Below, piece after piece: positions 6,001 to 14,331 of a stretch of 41,661 nucleotides of DNA. Positions within the stretch are counted from its first letter, which is position 1. The number at the start of each line of letters is the position of its first letter. The stretch is from Blautia sp. (GTDB lineage: Bacteria > Bacillota > Clostridia > Lachnospirales > Lachnospiraceae). The notes below the pieces were generated by a model that saw only the letters and a program-made list of their open reading frames with translations, searched no databases and had not been told where the DNA came from. A program made the position numbers and the translations under genes. The stretch is taken from contig JAUUSJ010000018.1 in assembly GCA_030841965.1 (NCBI GenBank), forward strand, positions 1 to 41,661, written 5' to 3'.

Positions 6001-8157
6001 ATGATGGAAAAAAAGAGACAGAAGCTAAAATATAAGGTGCTCTGGTTGATTCCAGTTATTATTTTTGTATGTCTGGCGTTCACTGGATGGCAGACTTGGA
6101 TTGTGTACCGGGATACTTTGATGAAAAATCAAAAAGAGCAACTCCTTATGACAACGGAAGTTATCGGAGAGAATATGAAGATGTCGATGGATGACTATGA
6201 GAATGATTTGGATTTTCTATGTAAGATGCAAGAAGGTGGAATACTGAATAAGGAGAGGGCGAGAGAGTATATTGATACACAGAGTAATTATGTCCAAAAT
6301 CTGATATTTGAGGGTGGAGACGGAAAGACGAGATGGATGTTTGAGGATATTAAGTTTTCCAATACGCAGCGCCTTGTCAAGGTGGATGATGAGAGAGAAA
6401 TTTGGTATGGCGAGGGTGAGAGTGAGCAGAAGTTTTTTATATTCAAAAAGAGATTGGAATCAGGGGAGTATTTCTGTCTTGTTGTGAATGGGGAGGAGTA
6501 TTATCAAAAGCTTATCTCAGATATTCATGTCGGAACGAATGGGTATGTTGTTATTAAAAATTCTGACGGGAAGATTTTGATGCATCCAGAAGCGAAGCAG
6601 TGGGGAGTTGACGTTATTGAGGGCAGAGAGAGGATGTATCCAGGTTTGGATTATTCCAGCCTGCAGGAGATGATTGAGAAGCAAAAAGAGGGCAAGGAGG
6701 GAATTTCAGAGTATTATTCTTACTGGTGGACTTCGCCAAATTTGGAGAGGGTGAGAAAGGTCGCCGCCTATGTTCCAGCTGTGCTCGGAAATGATTTTTT
6801 AATTGTCAGTACGGTGATTGATTATGATGATTTTTATGTCCCAATCAGGGAGGGATTTAGCAGAATTGTTTTTATTTTTCTAGGATTGCTTAGCTTATTT
6901 CTCGTCTTATCGATTTTAATCGGGAGGATTATTGTGGAGGGGAAAAAGACGGAGGCGGAGGTTGTGTATTTGCGGGAATTAAATGAATTACTCGAGGAGA
7001 TTCACCGAAATGAGGAGACGATTGCACACCAACAGAGACTTCAGATTATGGGAACGATGACGAGCGGAATTGTGCATGAGTTCAATAATTTTTTGACGCC
7101 GATTATGGGGTTCTCGGAACTTTTGATGATGGAACTTCCAGAGGAGTCGGATGAGTATGACAGTGCAAAGGAGATTTATGAGGCGTCGGAGAAGGCGAAG
7201 GATGTTATCCGACAGATTTCTACTCTAAGTAAGAAAAATGTGGAGACTGTCTATAAAAGTCTCTCGGCTCAAAAACTGATGGTGAGAGTTCTGAAAATGA
7301 TAGAGTCGATTCGACCAGCGAATATTCATTTACATAGTGAGCTATTACTAAAAGAGGAGGAAATTCTTGGAAATTCCACGCAGATAAATCAGGTGATTTT
7401 AAATATTTGTGTGAACGCAGTTCACGCTATCGGGAGAAAAGAGGGAAATCTTACGGTGAGAGCGGCTTGTATACCGTATGAGGAAATCGAAAAGAGAGAG
7501 GAGTTAAATTTGTCAAATACATGGTCATCTTATATCCGAGTTGATATTCAAGATGACGGATGTGGGATGGATGATGAGACAATCGAGCATATTTTTGACC
7601 CATTTTTCACGACAAAGACGGCGGGAGAGGGCACGGGTCTGGGGCTTGCCCTGGCACAGCAGATTGTTGTCTCCCATAGAGGAGGAATTGCTGTGGAGAG
7701 TGAGAAGGATGTCGGAACGATATTTTCGATTTATTTTCCTGTATTGGAGACGAAAATGCAAGATTTTGTTGAGGGGGAACAAAATAAAAATAAATTGCGT
7801 ATTGTGGTGGTCGATGATAATGCAAAGATTTTGGAGTTGTTGACGAAGAATTTCGCAAAGCTTGGAGTGGATATTATTACCTGCATGACACAGGAGGAAT
7901 TAAGGCGATGCCTGAATGAAAAGGAGATGGATGTACTTGTTATCGATGAGTCGCTTGGGACGGAGAGCGGGATTGATTTTTGTATGTCGATTCAGGGAAA
8001 ATATCCCCATATGTTAAAGATAGTTATGACGGATTGTGTGACGAGAAAATTGGCGGAGGCGAAGAAGAAGAGGGTTGTGGATGACTATGTGGAAAAGCCA
8101 GTCTCTGATACGACGATTTTAGAGACGATTAAGAAATGTAAAGAAATGGAATTTTGA
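6001..8157 (+). CDS. Hybrid sensor histidine kinase (Cache-type sensor, HisKA, HATPase, receiver)
   Basis: The 718-residue protein has a membrane helix at about 13-35, an extracellular sensor region of about 240 residues with a Cache-like stretch, a second helix near 285-310, then a kinase core. The H-box is GIVHEFNNFLTP with His359, of the NtrB-like HEFNN type. The N-box is NQVILNICVNAVHAI, and G boxes DDGCGMD and GTGLGLALAQQIV follow. A C-terminal receiver has VVDD near 603-605, acceptor Asp649 and a VEKP lysine. GAGGTAAT precedes the ATG. It lies between the response regulator and the citrate transporter, so it probably senses citrate or a related acid; that ligand is inferred from context only. 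No output domain is attached, so signal must pass to another protein, perhaps the OmpR-type regulator at 4813. Confidence 0.9.
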   Translation: MMEKKRQKLKYKVLWLIPVIIFVCLAFTGWQTWIVYRDTLMKNQKEQLLMTTEVIGENMKMSMDDYENDLDFLCKMQEGGILNKERAREYIDTQSNYVQNLIFEGGDGKTRWMFEDIKFSNTQRLVKVDDEREIWYGEGESEQKFFIFKKRLESGEYFCLVVNGEEYYQKLISDIHVGTNGYVVIKNSDGKILMHPEAKQWGVDVIEGRERMYPGLDYSSLQEMIEKQKEGKEGISEYYSYWWTSPNLERVRKVAAYVPAVLGNDFLIVSTVIDYDDFYVPIREGFSRIVFIFLGLLSLFLVLSILIGRIIVEGKKTEAEVVYLRELNELLEEIHRNEETIAHQQRLQIMGTMTSGIVHEFNNFLTPIMGFSELLMMELPEESDEYDSAKEIYEASEKAKDVIRQISTLSKKNVETVYKSLSAQKLMVRVLKMIESIRPANIHLHSELLLKEEEILGNSTQINQVILNICVNAVHAIGRKEGNLTVRAACIPYEEIEKREELNLSNTWSSYIRVDIQDDGCGMDDETIEHIFDPFFTTKTAGEGTGLGLALAQQIVVSHRGGIAVESEKDVGTIFSIYFPVLETKMQDFVEGEQNKNKLRIVVVDDNAKILELLTKNFAKLGVDIITCMTQEELRRCLNEKEMDVLVIDESLGTESGIDFCMSIQGKYPHMLKIVMTDCVTRKLAEAKKKRVVDDYVEKPVSDTTILETIKKCKEMEF

Positions 8158-8186
8158 GTGAATTCTTAACGAGTTTTTGGGGAAAT

Positions 8187-8245
8187 CTTAATAAATTTTA
8201 AGGCAAATCGTGAGAAACCGTAAGGTTTGAAAATTATACTATACT
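8187..8245 (+). promoter_or_regulatory. Citrate transporter promoter with shared operator
   Basis: CTTAATAAATTTTAAG at 8187-8202 differs from the citDEF block in one base. GTAAGGTTT follows at 8220 and TATACT at 8235-8240, exactly 15 bases after the start of GTAAGG as in the citDEF promoter. A further TTCTTAA at 8163-8169 lies 22 bases upstream and could be an extra half-site. The remaining bases up to 8362 form a purine-rich leader ending in AAGGAGGT. Confidence 0.62.
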
Positions 8246-8362
8246 CATACAAAACAAAGAAATGTTCCTAACAATCTATGAGAAAAAAGGATAGAAAGAA
8301 AGGGAGAATCTTGTAGATGACAAAAGAGGAGCGAGAAGAAAAAAGAGAAGGAGGTACAAACA

Positions 8363-9700
8363 ATGAGTGAAACGATACTTGCCTTATTAGGATTTGCCAC
8401 GATTATCGTTATTATTGCTTTGCTACTAAAAAATGTAACTGTCCCAGCCCTAGCTTTTGTGGGTGTCTCAACTGTCACGACAGCAATCTTAGTATTGACT
8501 GGAACCTTTAGCATCTCAGAAATGGGGGAATTTATCTCAGCGGGTGTGGCTGATGTACATGGAACCGCAGCGTTATTCATTTTCTCTGTATTATTTTTCG
8601 GAGTTATGACGGATGCGGGAATGTTCGACAAAATTATTGATGCTCTGATGAAGCGGGTTGGAAATAATGTAATTGGTGTCGCTTTGATGACATGTATTAT
8701 TGCCATGATTGGACATTTGGACGGAGGTGGAGCTTCCACATTCCTTATTACAATTCCTGCAATGCTTCCAGTTTATAAGAGATTGAAAATGCGACCAACG
8801 ACATTGCTTTTAATCTGCGTCACAGCAATGGGAGTTATGAATCTCTTTCCTTGGGGCGGACCTACGATGCGTGCGGCGTCTGTACTCGGAGTTGATGCGA
8901 ATGAGCTATGGACAAATTTGGTTCCAATGCAGATTGTTGGTATTGTCATTGCGATTGTGACGGCAGTTGTCTGGGGAATGATTGAGAAAAAAAGAGGAGC
9001 AGGTGTGAATTCTACTCTTGAGTTTGAGGGAAGTGATGAAGTAGAAGAGATGGAAGATGGCGCTCGTGATACAGAGCTTGCAAGACCTAAGCTTTTCGCT
9101 TTCAATGCAATTTTGACATTAGCTGTGATTATTTGTTTGGTGTTTGTAGATGTTCCTTCGTATTATATTTTTATGATTGGATGCGTGATAGCATTATTAG
9201 TGAATTATCCTGGAGCAAAGCTGCAAAATAAGGTGATTAAATCCCACGCAGGTCCTGGACTTATGATGGCGTCGACTATCTTGGCGGCAGGTGTATTTTT
9301 GGGAGTGCTCGAGCAAAGTGGAATTATGGACCATATGGCGAATACACTCGCAGCGTTTATTCCGACGTCGATGGGACATTTTCTTCCACTGATTATCGGA
9401 GTGTTGTCTGTGCCATTGACATTATTATTCTGTACGGATTCTTACTTCTATGGATTGCTTCCAGTTTTGATGAGTATTGGAGCGAAATTTGATGTAAATC
9501 CGATGTATACAGCGATTGCGATGGTGGTATGTAGAAACTGTGCGACGTTTATTAGCCCTGTAGTTCCAGCGACTTTCCTTGGAACGGGACTTGCAAATGT
9601 GGAGATTAAGGACCATATTAAGACTTGCTTTTTCTGGATTTGGGGAGTTAGTATTGTTTGCCTGCTTTCGGGAATTTTGCTTGGGGTGATTAAGTTTTAA
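8363..9700 (+). CDS. Citrate:cation symporter, CitMHS family
   Basis: The 445-residue protein is made almost wholly of membrane helices (about 12). It carries the CitMHS-type block GHLDGGGASTFLITIPAMLPVY near 118-139 and the NLFPWGGPTMRA block near 158-169, both typical of metal-citrate/proton symporters such as Bacillus CitM and CitH. It has an acidic cytoplasmic loop near 215-240. AAGGAGGT lies at a good distance from the ATG. It would bring citrate, possibly as a metal complex, to the CitDEF lyase. Metal preference cannot be read from sequence. The shared promoter block ties its control to citDEF. Confidence 0.9.
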   Translation: MSETILALLGFATIIVIIALLLKNVTVPALAFVGVSTVTTAILVLTGTFSISEMGEFISAGVADVHGTAALFIFSVLFFGVMTDAGMFDKIIDALMKRVGNNVIGVALMTCIIAMIGHLDGGGASTFLITIPAMLPVYKRLKMRPTTLLLICVTAMGVMNLFPWGGPTMRAASVLGVDANELWTNLVPMQIVGIVIAIVTAVVWGMIEKKRGAGVNSTLEFEGSDEVEEMEDGARDTELARPKLFAFNAILTLAVIICLVFVDVPSYYIFMIGCVIALLVNYPGAKLQNKVIKSHAGPGLMMASTILAAGVFLGVLEQSGIMDHMANTLAAFIPTSMGHFLPLIIGVLSVPLTLLFCTDSYFYGLLPVLMSIGAKFDVNPMYTAIAMVVCRNCATFISPVVPATFLGTGLANVEIKDHIKTCFFWIWGVSIVCLLSGILLGVIKF

Positions 9701-9894
9701 GCAAATATATTTATGCAAGATTGAAAAAAGGTTTAATCTTTGCTTGGAGAGTGAGTTTATAAATGAGATCCTAACGAGGACAATGTTCTCGATTAAGATA
9801 AAAGAAAAAAATAAAAAGCCATATAAGCTTAAAGGATTTGAAACCTCTTCTGAATCGAATTTCTTTAAGTGAGAAAATCCAATTTATCCAAAAG
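9701..9894. other. Intergenic stretch after the citrate transporter
   Basis: There is no gene here. It contains a short hairpin GAGGAC-aat-GTTCTC at about 9776-9790 and a longer-range pair CTTAAAG (about 9829) with CTTTAAG (about 9863). The purpose is unclear. The terminator at 9895 closes the region. Confidence 0.4.
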
Positions 9895-9930
9895 ATAAGG
9901 ACTCTGTGAATCGGGGTTCTTATTTTTTTT
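9895..9930 (+). terminator. Rho-independent terminator after the citrate transporter
   Basis: ATAAGGACTC pairs with GGGTTCTTAT over ten positions with two G-U pairs, and eight T follow. It lies about 195 bases after the stop and immediately before element copy 4. Confidence 0.75.
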
Positions 9931-9940
9931 GGTGTTGAAA

Positions 9941-10157
9941 GGGGAGACGCCGAGAGAGCAAGTCAATATATGTGCCGTAAACACGTTCGTTCCCACGATT
10001 TTTCGACATGCGCTGATTTTTGCCGCCTCCCGCAAACTCGCACCTACGGCGCTCAGACAGTGCTCCAGCGGCAAAGCTAAGCATATCGAAAAATCGCTCC
10101 ACTCTCTATCGTTTTCGGCGCATATATTGACTTGCTCTCTCGGCTGTGTACTGGCGG
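9941..10157 (-). repeat. Dispersed hairpin element, copy 4
   Basis: This is a complete copy on the minus strand. Arms 9949-9982 and 10111-10144 pair at 32 of 34 positions, although the arm sequence is very different from copies 2 and 3. In the middle stem two base pairs change together relative to copies 1-3: CGG/CCG becomes CGA/TCG, and TATAC/GTATG becomes TATGC/GCATG. The apical stem reads GCGCC-GTA-GGTGC on the element strand and keeps pairing only through a G-U pair on that strand. Confidence 0.95.
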
Positions 10158-10167
10158 AATAAAGGAA

Positions 10168-10225
10168 AGCATGTCGAATCGATTGTTCTACATGATGTGC
10201 CTTTTTGCGTCTGATTCCACTATAC
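10168..10225 (+). repeat. Possible decayed 3' part of the dispersed element
   Basis: GCATGTCGAATCG near 10168 resembles the right side of the middle stem, and TTTGCGTCTG near 10205 followed by ATTCCACTATACTA matches the 3' end and downstream flank of copy 1. The sequence between is eroded. It may be a plus-strand remnant next to copy 4; the call rests on short matches. Confidence 0.35.
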
Positions 10226-10269
10226 TAACTAACAAAAATTTTATTCTATTGTGTGTATAGGAATTTTTG

Positions 10270-10298
10270 TTGAAAAGTTGTGGGAAAATTGCTATGAT
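10270..10298 (+). promoter_or_regulatory. Promoter of the Nudix gene
   Basis: TTGAAA at 10270-10275, a 17-base spacer and TATGAT at 10293-10298 form a good vegetative promoter 37 bases before the start codon. Just upstream, AACAAAAATT near 10231 and AATTTTTGTT ending at 10272 form a perfect 10-base inverted repeat that overlaps the -35. Confidence 0.65.
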
Positions 10299-10334
10299 GA
10301 GATTAATTAGACTGAAATATTTGGAGGAAAAAAG

Positions 10335-10826
10335 ATGAAATATTGTTATCACTGTGGAACGAGATTGATAGAGAAATATTTGGAAAATGAGGGAATGATA
10401 CCGTATTGTGAGACTTGTAAGCAGTATGTTTTTCCGATTTTTTCTACGGCTTGTTCTATGATTGTGTTAAATCCAACGAAGGATAAAATTTTATTGATTA
10501 AGCAGTATGGGAGAGACAGGTATATTCTTGTGGCGGGATATGTCAATAAAGGTGAGAATGCAGAGAGTACAGTAAAAAGAGAAGTGAGAGAAGAGATGGG
10601 ATTAGAGGTGGATGAGATTGAGTTTAATCAAAGCCAATATTTTGCACCGTCGAATACGCTTATGATTAATTTTTCTTGTGTCGCAAGAAGTGAAGAGTTT
10701 AAGTTGAATAATGAGGTAGATGAGGCGAAATGGATGTCAATGGAGGAGGTTTATGATATGATTGCAAAAAATTCATTGGCACAATCGTTTTTAAAGCATT
10801 ATTTGGATAAAAGGAAGAATATATGA
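10335..10826 (+). CDS. Zinc-ribbon Nudix hydrolase, NudC-like
   Basis: The 163-residue protein starts with a zinc ribbon (Cys4, Cys7, Cys25, Cys28), followed by a Nudix domain. The Nudix box at 68-90 fits GX5EX7REUXEEXGU exactly. Soon after comes SQYFAPSNTLM, which lines up with the SQPWPFP-type motif that marks NADH pyrophosphatases (and RNA NAD-decapping NudC). The protein is shorter than E. coli NudC (about 257 residues), mainly lacking the N-terminal domain. A likely reaction is hydrolysis of NAD(H) or a related dinucleotide; the altered SQ motif leaves the substrate open. GGAGG lies upstream of the ATG. Confidence 0.85.
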   Translation: MKYCYHCGTRLIEKYLENEGMIPYCETCKQYVFPIFSTACSMIVLNPTKDKILLIKQYGRDRYILVAGYVNKGENAESTVKREVREEMGLEVDEIEFNQSQYFAPSNTLMINFSCVARSEEFKLNNEVDEAKWMSMEEVYDMIAKNSLAQSFLKHYLDKRKNI

Positions 10827-10859
10827 TGATTATGAGATATGAGATGAGGAGGTGAAATT

Positions 10860-11198
10860 ATGTCAACTTCGGTGAAGCATTTAGTACATGAATTTGCAAA
10901 AGATATGCATCAATTGTTTGGAAAGGATTTAAGTAGTGTTGTGGTTTATGGCTCTTATGCGAGAGGAGATTATACAAAGAACTCAGATGTTGATGTGATG
11001 ATTTTGGTTAAGATGTCAGAAAATGAGATTAGAAAATATACAGATAAAGTAGCAGACTGTGCATTTGAATATTTAATGAGGTATGGCATTGATATTTCTC
11101 CAGTTGTTAAGAATGAAGAGCATTTTAATTATTGGGTAGATAATTTACCATATTATCGCAATATACGGGAGGAAGGTGTAGAAGTTAATGCAGGATAA
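10860..11198 (+). CDS. Minimal nucleotidyltransferase (MNT), probable antitoxin
   Basis: The 112-residue protein is a stand-alone polymerase-beta-type nucleotidyltransferase. GSYARGD has Gly31-Ser32, and SDVDVMI has Asp43 and Asp45, the two metal-binding carboxylates. In characterised HEPN/MNT modules the MNT protein neutralises the HEPN toxin, in some cases by attaching AMP. GAGGTGAAATT precedes the ATG. Its end overlaps the HEPN gene by 11 bases, as expected for a toxin-antitoxin pair, though the MNT-first order and function here are inferred from family and context. Confidence 0.82.
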   Translation: MSTSVKHLVHEFAKDMHQLFGKDLSSVVVYGSYARGDYTKNSDVDVMILVKMSENEIRKYTDKVADCAFEYLMRYGIDISPVVKNEEHFNYWVDNLPYYRNIREEGVEVNAG

Positions 11199-11586
11199 AA
11201 GTAAAGATTTATCTTTTTATCGATTATCATTAGCGAAAGAAACGCTTGCAAACGCAAAGATGTGTCTGGATAATCAATTCTATCGAGATTGTATTAATCG
11301 TTCTTATTATGTTGTATTTTATTCTATAAAGTCTGTATTGGCGATAGAAAATATTGATTTCAAAAGGCATAAAGACGCAGTGGCGTATTTTAATAAAAAT
11401 TATGTGGCGACAGAAATATTTCCAAGAACACTCGGAAAAAGGATTGGAAGAATTAAAATGATGCGTGAGGAATCGGATTATAGTGATTTTTTTATTGCTT
11501 CTGAGGAAGATGCAAGAAAGCAGTATGAGACAGCGGAATATGTGGTCTATGCTGTTGAAGAATATTTAAAAAAGAAGGGTGATTAA
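11188..11586 (+). CDS. HEPN domain protein, probable partner of MNT
   Basis: This 132-residue all-helical protein has the RDCINRSYYVVFYSIKSVL block near 32-50 and a C-terminal RxESDYSDFF block, both typical of the UPF0332-type HEPN family. I do not see the RX4-6H RNase motif of canonical HEPN toxins at the expected place, so ribonuclease activity is uncertain. It overlaps the MNT gene by 11 bases and ends one base before the pepF start codon, so three genes appear to be translated as a coupled set. Confidence 0.8.
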   Translation: MQDKSKDLSFYRLSLAKETLANAKMCLDNQFYRDCINRSYYVVFYSIKSVLAIENIDFKRHKDAVAYFNKNYVATEIFPRTLGKRIGRIKMMREESDYSDFFIASEEDARKQYETAEYVVYAVEEYLKKKGD

Positions 11587-11587
11587 G

Positions 11588-13390
11588 ATGAGTAATACAG
11601 CAATGCTACCAAAGAGAGAGGAAGTAAGAAAGCAAGATAAGTGGAAAATAGAGGATTTATATTTGAATGATGATTTATGGGAGAAGGATTTCGAGAGTCT
11701 AAGAGAAAAGATGGAAGGGTTTTCTAAGTATCAGGGGACGATGAAGGAGAGTGCGAAAAGTCTTTATCGAGTTTTGAGAGCGCAAGATGAGATAAATATG
11801 CAGCTTGAAAATGTATATGTCTACGCAAGTCAAAAAAATCATGAGGATATGGGAAATGGAACTTATCAGCAGCTTTTTGGGCGGGCGCAGTCTTTGATGG
11901 TGCAGATTTCGGATGCGTTATCTTTTGTGGAGCCAGAGCTTTTGACAATTCCAGAAGAAAAAATCAAAGTATTTATGGAGGAGGAGCCGAAGCTAAAGGT
12001 TTATGAGAGGTATATTACGGAGAAGTTTCGTGGGAAGGAGCATATTTTGTCTGGGGAGATGGAGGCAGTGCTTGCTAAAGTAGCTGAGATTGGGCAGGCT
12101 CCGGAAAATATTTTCCAGATGTTTAATAATGCGGATATTGATTTTGGGATGGTGCATGATGAGGATGGAAGAGAGGTTCAGCTTACTCATGGGCGCTATA
12201 TACATTTTTTGGAGAGTCATAATCAGGATGTGAGAAAAGAGGCGTTTTTGGCGACGTATCGGCAGTATGAGGCGCATAGGAATACATTGGCGGCGACTTA
12301 CCAGGCGAATCTGCAGCAGACTCTTTTCTTTGCAAAGATGAGAAAGTATCATTCTTCTAGAGAGGCTGCACTTGACGCAAGTCATATTCCAGTTTCTGTT
12401 TACGATAAATTGATTGATGCGGTACATGAAAACATGTCAAAAATGTATGATTATATTGCTCTTAGGAAGAAGATATTGGGGGTTGACGAGCTTCATATGT
12501 ATGATGTCTATGTACCGCTTGTGGAGCAGGTCGAGAGAAAATACAGCTTTGAGGAGGCGAAGGAAATCGTAAAGGCGGGGCTTGCACCGCTCGGGGAAGA
12601 TTATATTGCGATTTTACAGGAAGGCTTTGATAATGGATGGATTGATGTGTATGAGAATCAGGGAAAGAGAAGTGGAGCTTACTCGTGGGGTGCGTATGGA
12701 ACTCATCCTTATGTTTTGCTCAACTATAATGGAAGTTTGAACCATGTATTTACTCTGGCGCATGAGATGGGGCATTCGATTCACAGTTATTATTCGGATA
12801 AGGCACAGCCATATCCGTATGCGGGATACCGTATTTTTGTGGCAGAAGTGGCATCTACCTGTAATGAGGCGCTTTTGATTCACTATTTATTGGAACATGC
12901 GAAGGATGATGCTGAGAAGGCGTATCTGATTAATTATTTCTTAGATCAGTTTAAGGGGACGATTTATCGCCAGACAATGTTTGCGGAGTTTGAGAAGATT
13001 ACGCATGAGAAGGTTCAAAAAGGGGAGAGCTTGACGGCGGATAGCTTATGTGAGATTTATTATGATTTGAATAAGCTTTATTTTGGAGAAGAGATGGTGA
13101 GCGACGAGCAGATTGCGATGGAGTGGAGTCGAATCCCGCATTTTTATAGTCCGTTTTATGTATATCAGTATGCGACTGGATTTTCAGCGGCGATTGCAAT
13201 TAGCAGCAAGATTTTAGCTGGCGAGGAGGGAATCGTGGAGAAATATAAGAAGTTTTTGAGTGGAGGCTCTAGTATGGATTGTATTGATTTGTTGAAGATT
13301 TGTGGCGTGGATATGACGAGTGAGGAGCCAGTGAATGAGGCGCTTAGGGTATTTGGAGAATATATTGAGATGATGAAGGAATATGTCTAA
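11588..13390 (+). CDS. pepF: Oligoendopeptidase F, M3 family
   Basis: The 600-residue protein is a cytoplasmic zinc metallopeptidase of the M3B group. The HExxH motif HEMGH is at 392-396, and the second zinc-ligand region FVAEVASTCNE follows about 24 residues later. Length and the N-terminal WKIEDLY match PepF. It trims oligopeptides of about 7-17 residues. I chose ATG 11588, with GAAGGGTG upstream; an in-frame GTG at 11579 overlaps the HEPN gene. It follows the MNT/HEPN pair without a gap, which is an odd partner for a peptidase and may reflect insertion of the pair upstream of an existing gene. Confidence 0.95.
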   Translation: MSNTAMLPKREEVRKQDKWKIEDLYLNDDLWEKDFESLREKMEGFSKYQGTMKESAKSLYRVLRAQDEINMQLENVYVYASQKNHEDMGNGTYQQLFGRAQSLMVQISDALSFVEPELLTIPEEKIKVFMEEEPKLKVYERYITEKFRGKEHILSGEMEAVLAKVAEIGQAPENIFQMFNNADIDFGMVHDEDGREVQLTHGRYIHFLESHNQDVRKEAFLATYRQYEAHRNTLAATYQANLQQTLFFAKMRKYHSSREAALDASHIPVSVYDKLIDAVHENMSKMYDYIALRKKILGVDELHMYDVYVPLVEQVERKYSFEEAKEIVKAGLAPLGEDYIAILQEGFDNGWIDVYENQGKRSGAYSWGAYGTHPYVLLNYNGSLNHVFTLAHEMGHSIHSYYSDKAQPYPYAGYRIFVAEVASTCNEALLIHYLLEHAKDDAEKAYLINYFLDQFKGTIYRQTMFAEFEKITHEKVQKGESLTADSLCEIYYDLNKLYFGEEMVSDEQIAMEWSRIPHFYSPFYVYQYATGFSAAIAISSKILAGEEGIVEKYKKFLSGGSSMDCIDLLKICGVDMTSEEPVNEALRVFGEYIEMMKEYV

Positions 13391-13537
13391 GTGAATATAG
13401 TTTGGTTTGTTTTTTTGGCATTTATTCCCAATATACTCTTTTGAGTTAGATAAGTTTATTCAAGCTTTGGATGGTATATGAAATGGAAAATTTTAAAAAT
13501 AATGAATGAAGAAAGAAAAGAGGAGAAAGTAGGACAA

Positions 13538-14248
13538 ATGAAGGCAATATTATTTGACGTTGATGATACTTTATATGACCAAGCGCAGCCGACAGCCGCA
13601 GCGTACCATTTGATTTCGCAAAAGCCGATTGATATGGGGGAGCTTCTTTTGGTGAATACAAAATATAGCTGTATTTTATTTGAGAAGATGAGGCGCCAGG
13701 AAGCACCGCTGGAAGAACTCTATATAGAGCGAGCCAAAAACAATATGAGTGAGTTTGGAATTGCAATTTCTGACGAGGAGGCGAGGCTTTATCAGGAGCG
13801 ATATATACAGGCGCAAAAAGAAATTTATGTGAGCGAGACGATGAAGGCAATCTTGGATTACTGTGTGGAAAAGGGAATTTTTCTGGGAATTATTACAAAT
13901 GGACTTTCTGACCACCAAAGAGAGAAGATAGATATCTTAAAATTAGATAGATGGATAAAAAAAGAGCATATGCTTGTCTCGAGCGATATCGGGCTGGAAA
14001 AACCAGATAAAAGGTTATTTGACTGGGCGAAGGAGCATATGGGGCTTGGTGAGTTAGAGCCAGAAGATATTTTGTATATCGGGGATTCTTTTGATAAGGA
14101 TATCGTAGGTGCAAAAGGGGCAGGTTGGAAGGCTATTTGGTATAACCGCAGAAATATGGCACCAACTCGGGAGGATATTATCCCAGATTATATTGTGAGA
14201 ACGGATGAAGAGCTGTTTGAGTTAATAAGAGAGCTTGAAGTAGCTTGA
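13538..14248 (+). CDS. HAD-superfamily hydrolase (subfamily IA, YjjG-like)
   Basis: The 236-residue protein has HAD motif I FDVDDT (Asp7 nucleophile, Asp9), motif II ITNG, the motif III lysine in GLEKPD, and motif IV GDSFDKDIVGAKGAG. The long helical insert after motif I (C1 cap) is typical of YjjG-type nucleotide or sugar-phosphate phosphatases. The start at 13538 places motif I at the N-terminus as in relatives, with AGGAGAAAG/AGGA upstream. An in-frame ATG at 13478 would add 20 charged residues and has no ribosome site. The substrate is not predictable. Confidence 0.88.
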   Translation: MKAILFDVDDTLYDQAQPTAAAYHLISQKPIDMGELLLVNTKYSCILFEKMRRQEAPLEELYIERAKNNMSEFGIAISDEEARLYQERYIQAQKEIYVSETMKAILDYCVEKGIFLGIITNGLSDHQREKIDILKLDRWIKKEHMLVSSDIGLEKPDKRLFDWAKEHMGLGELEPEDILYIGDSFDKDIVGAKGAGWKAIWYNRRNMAPTREDIIPDYIVRTDEELFELIRELEVA

Positions 14249-14331
14249 TAGAGGAGGAAGGGTAAAAATATAAATAAAAAGATAGATTAGGGGATATAGT
14301 GAATCATAGCATAGAGAGGGGATGTGAAAGT

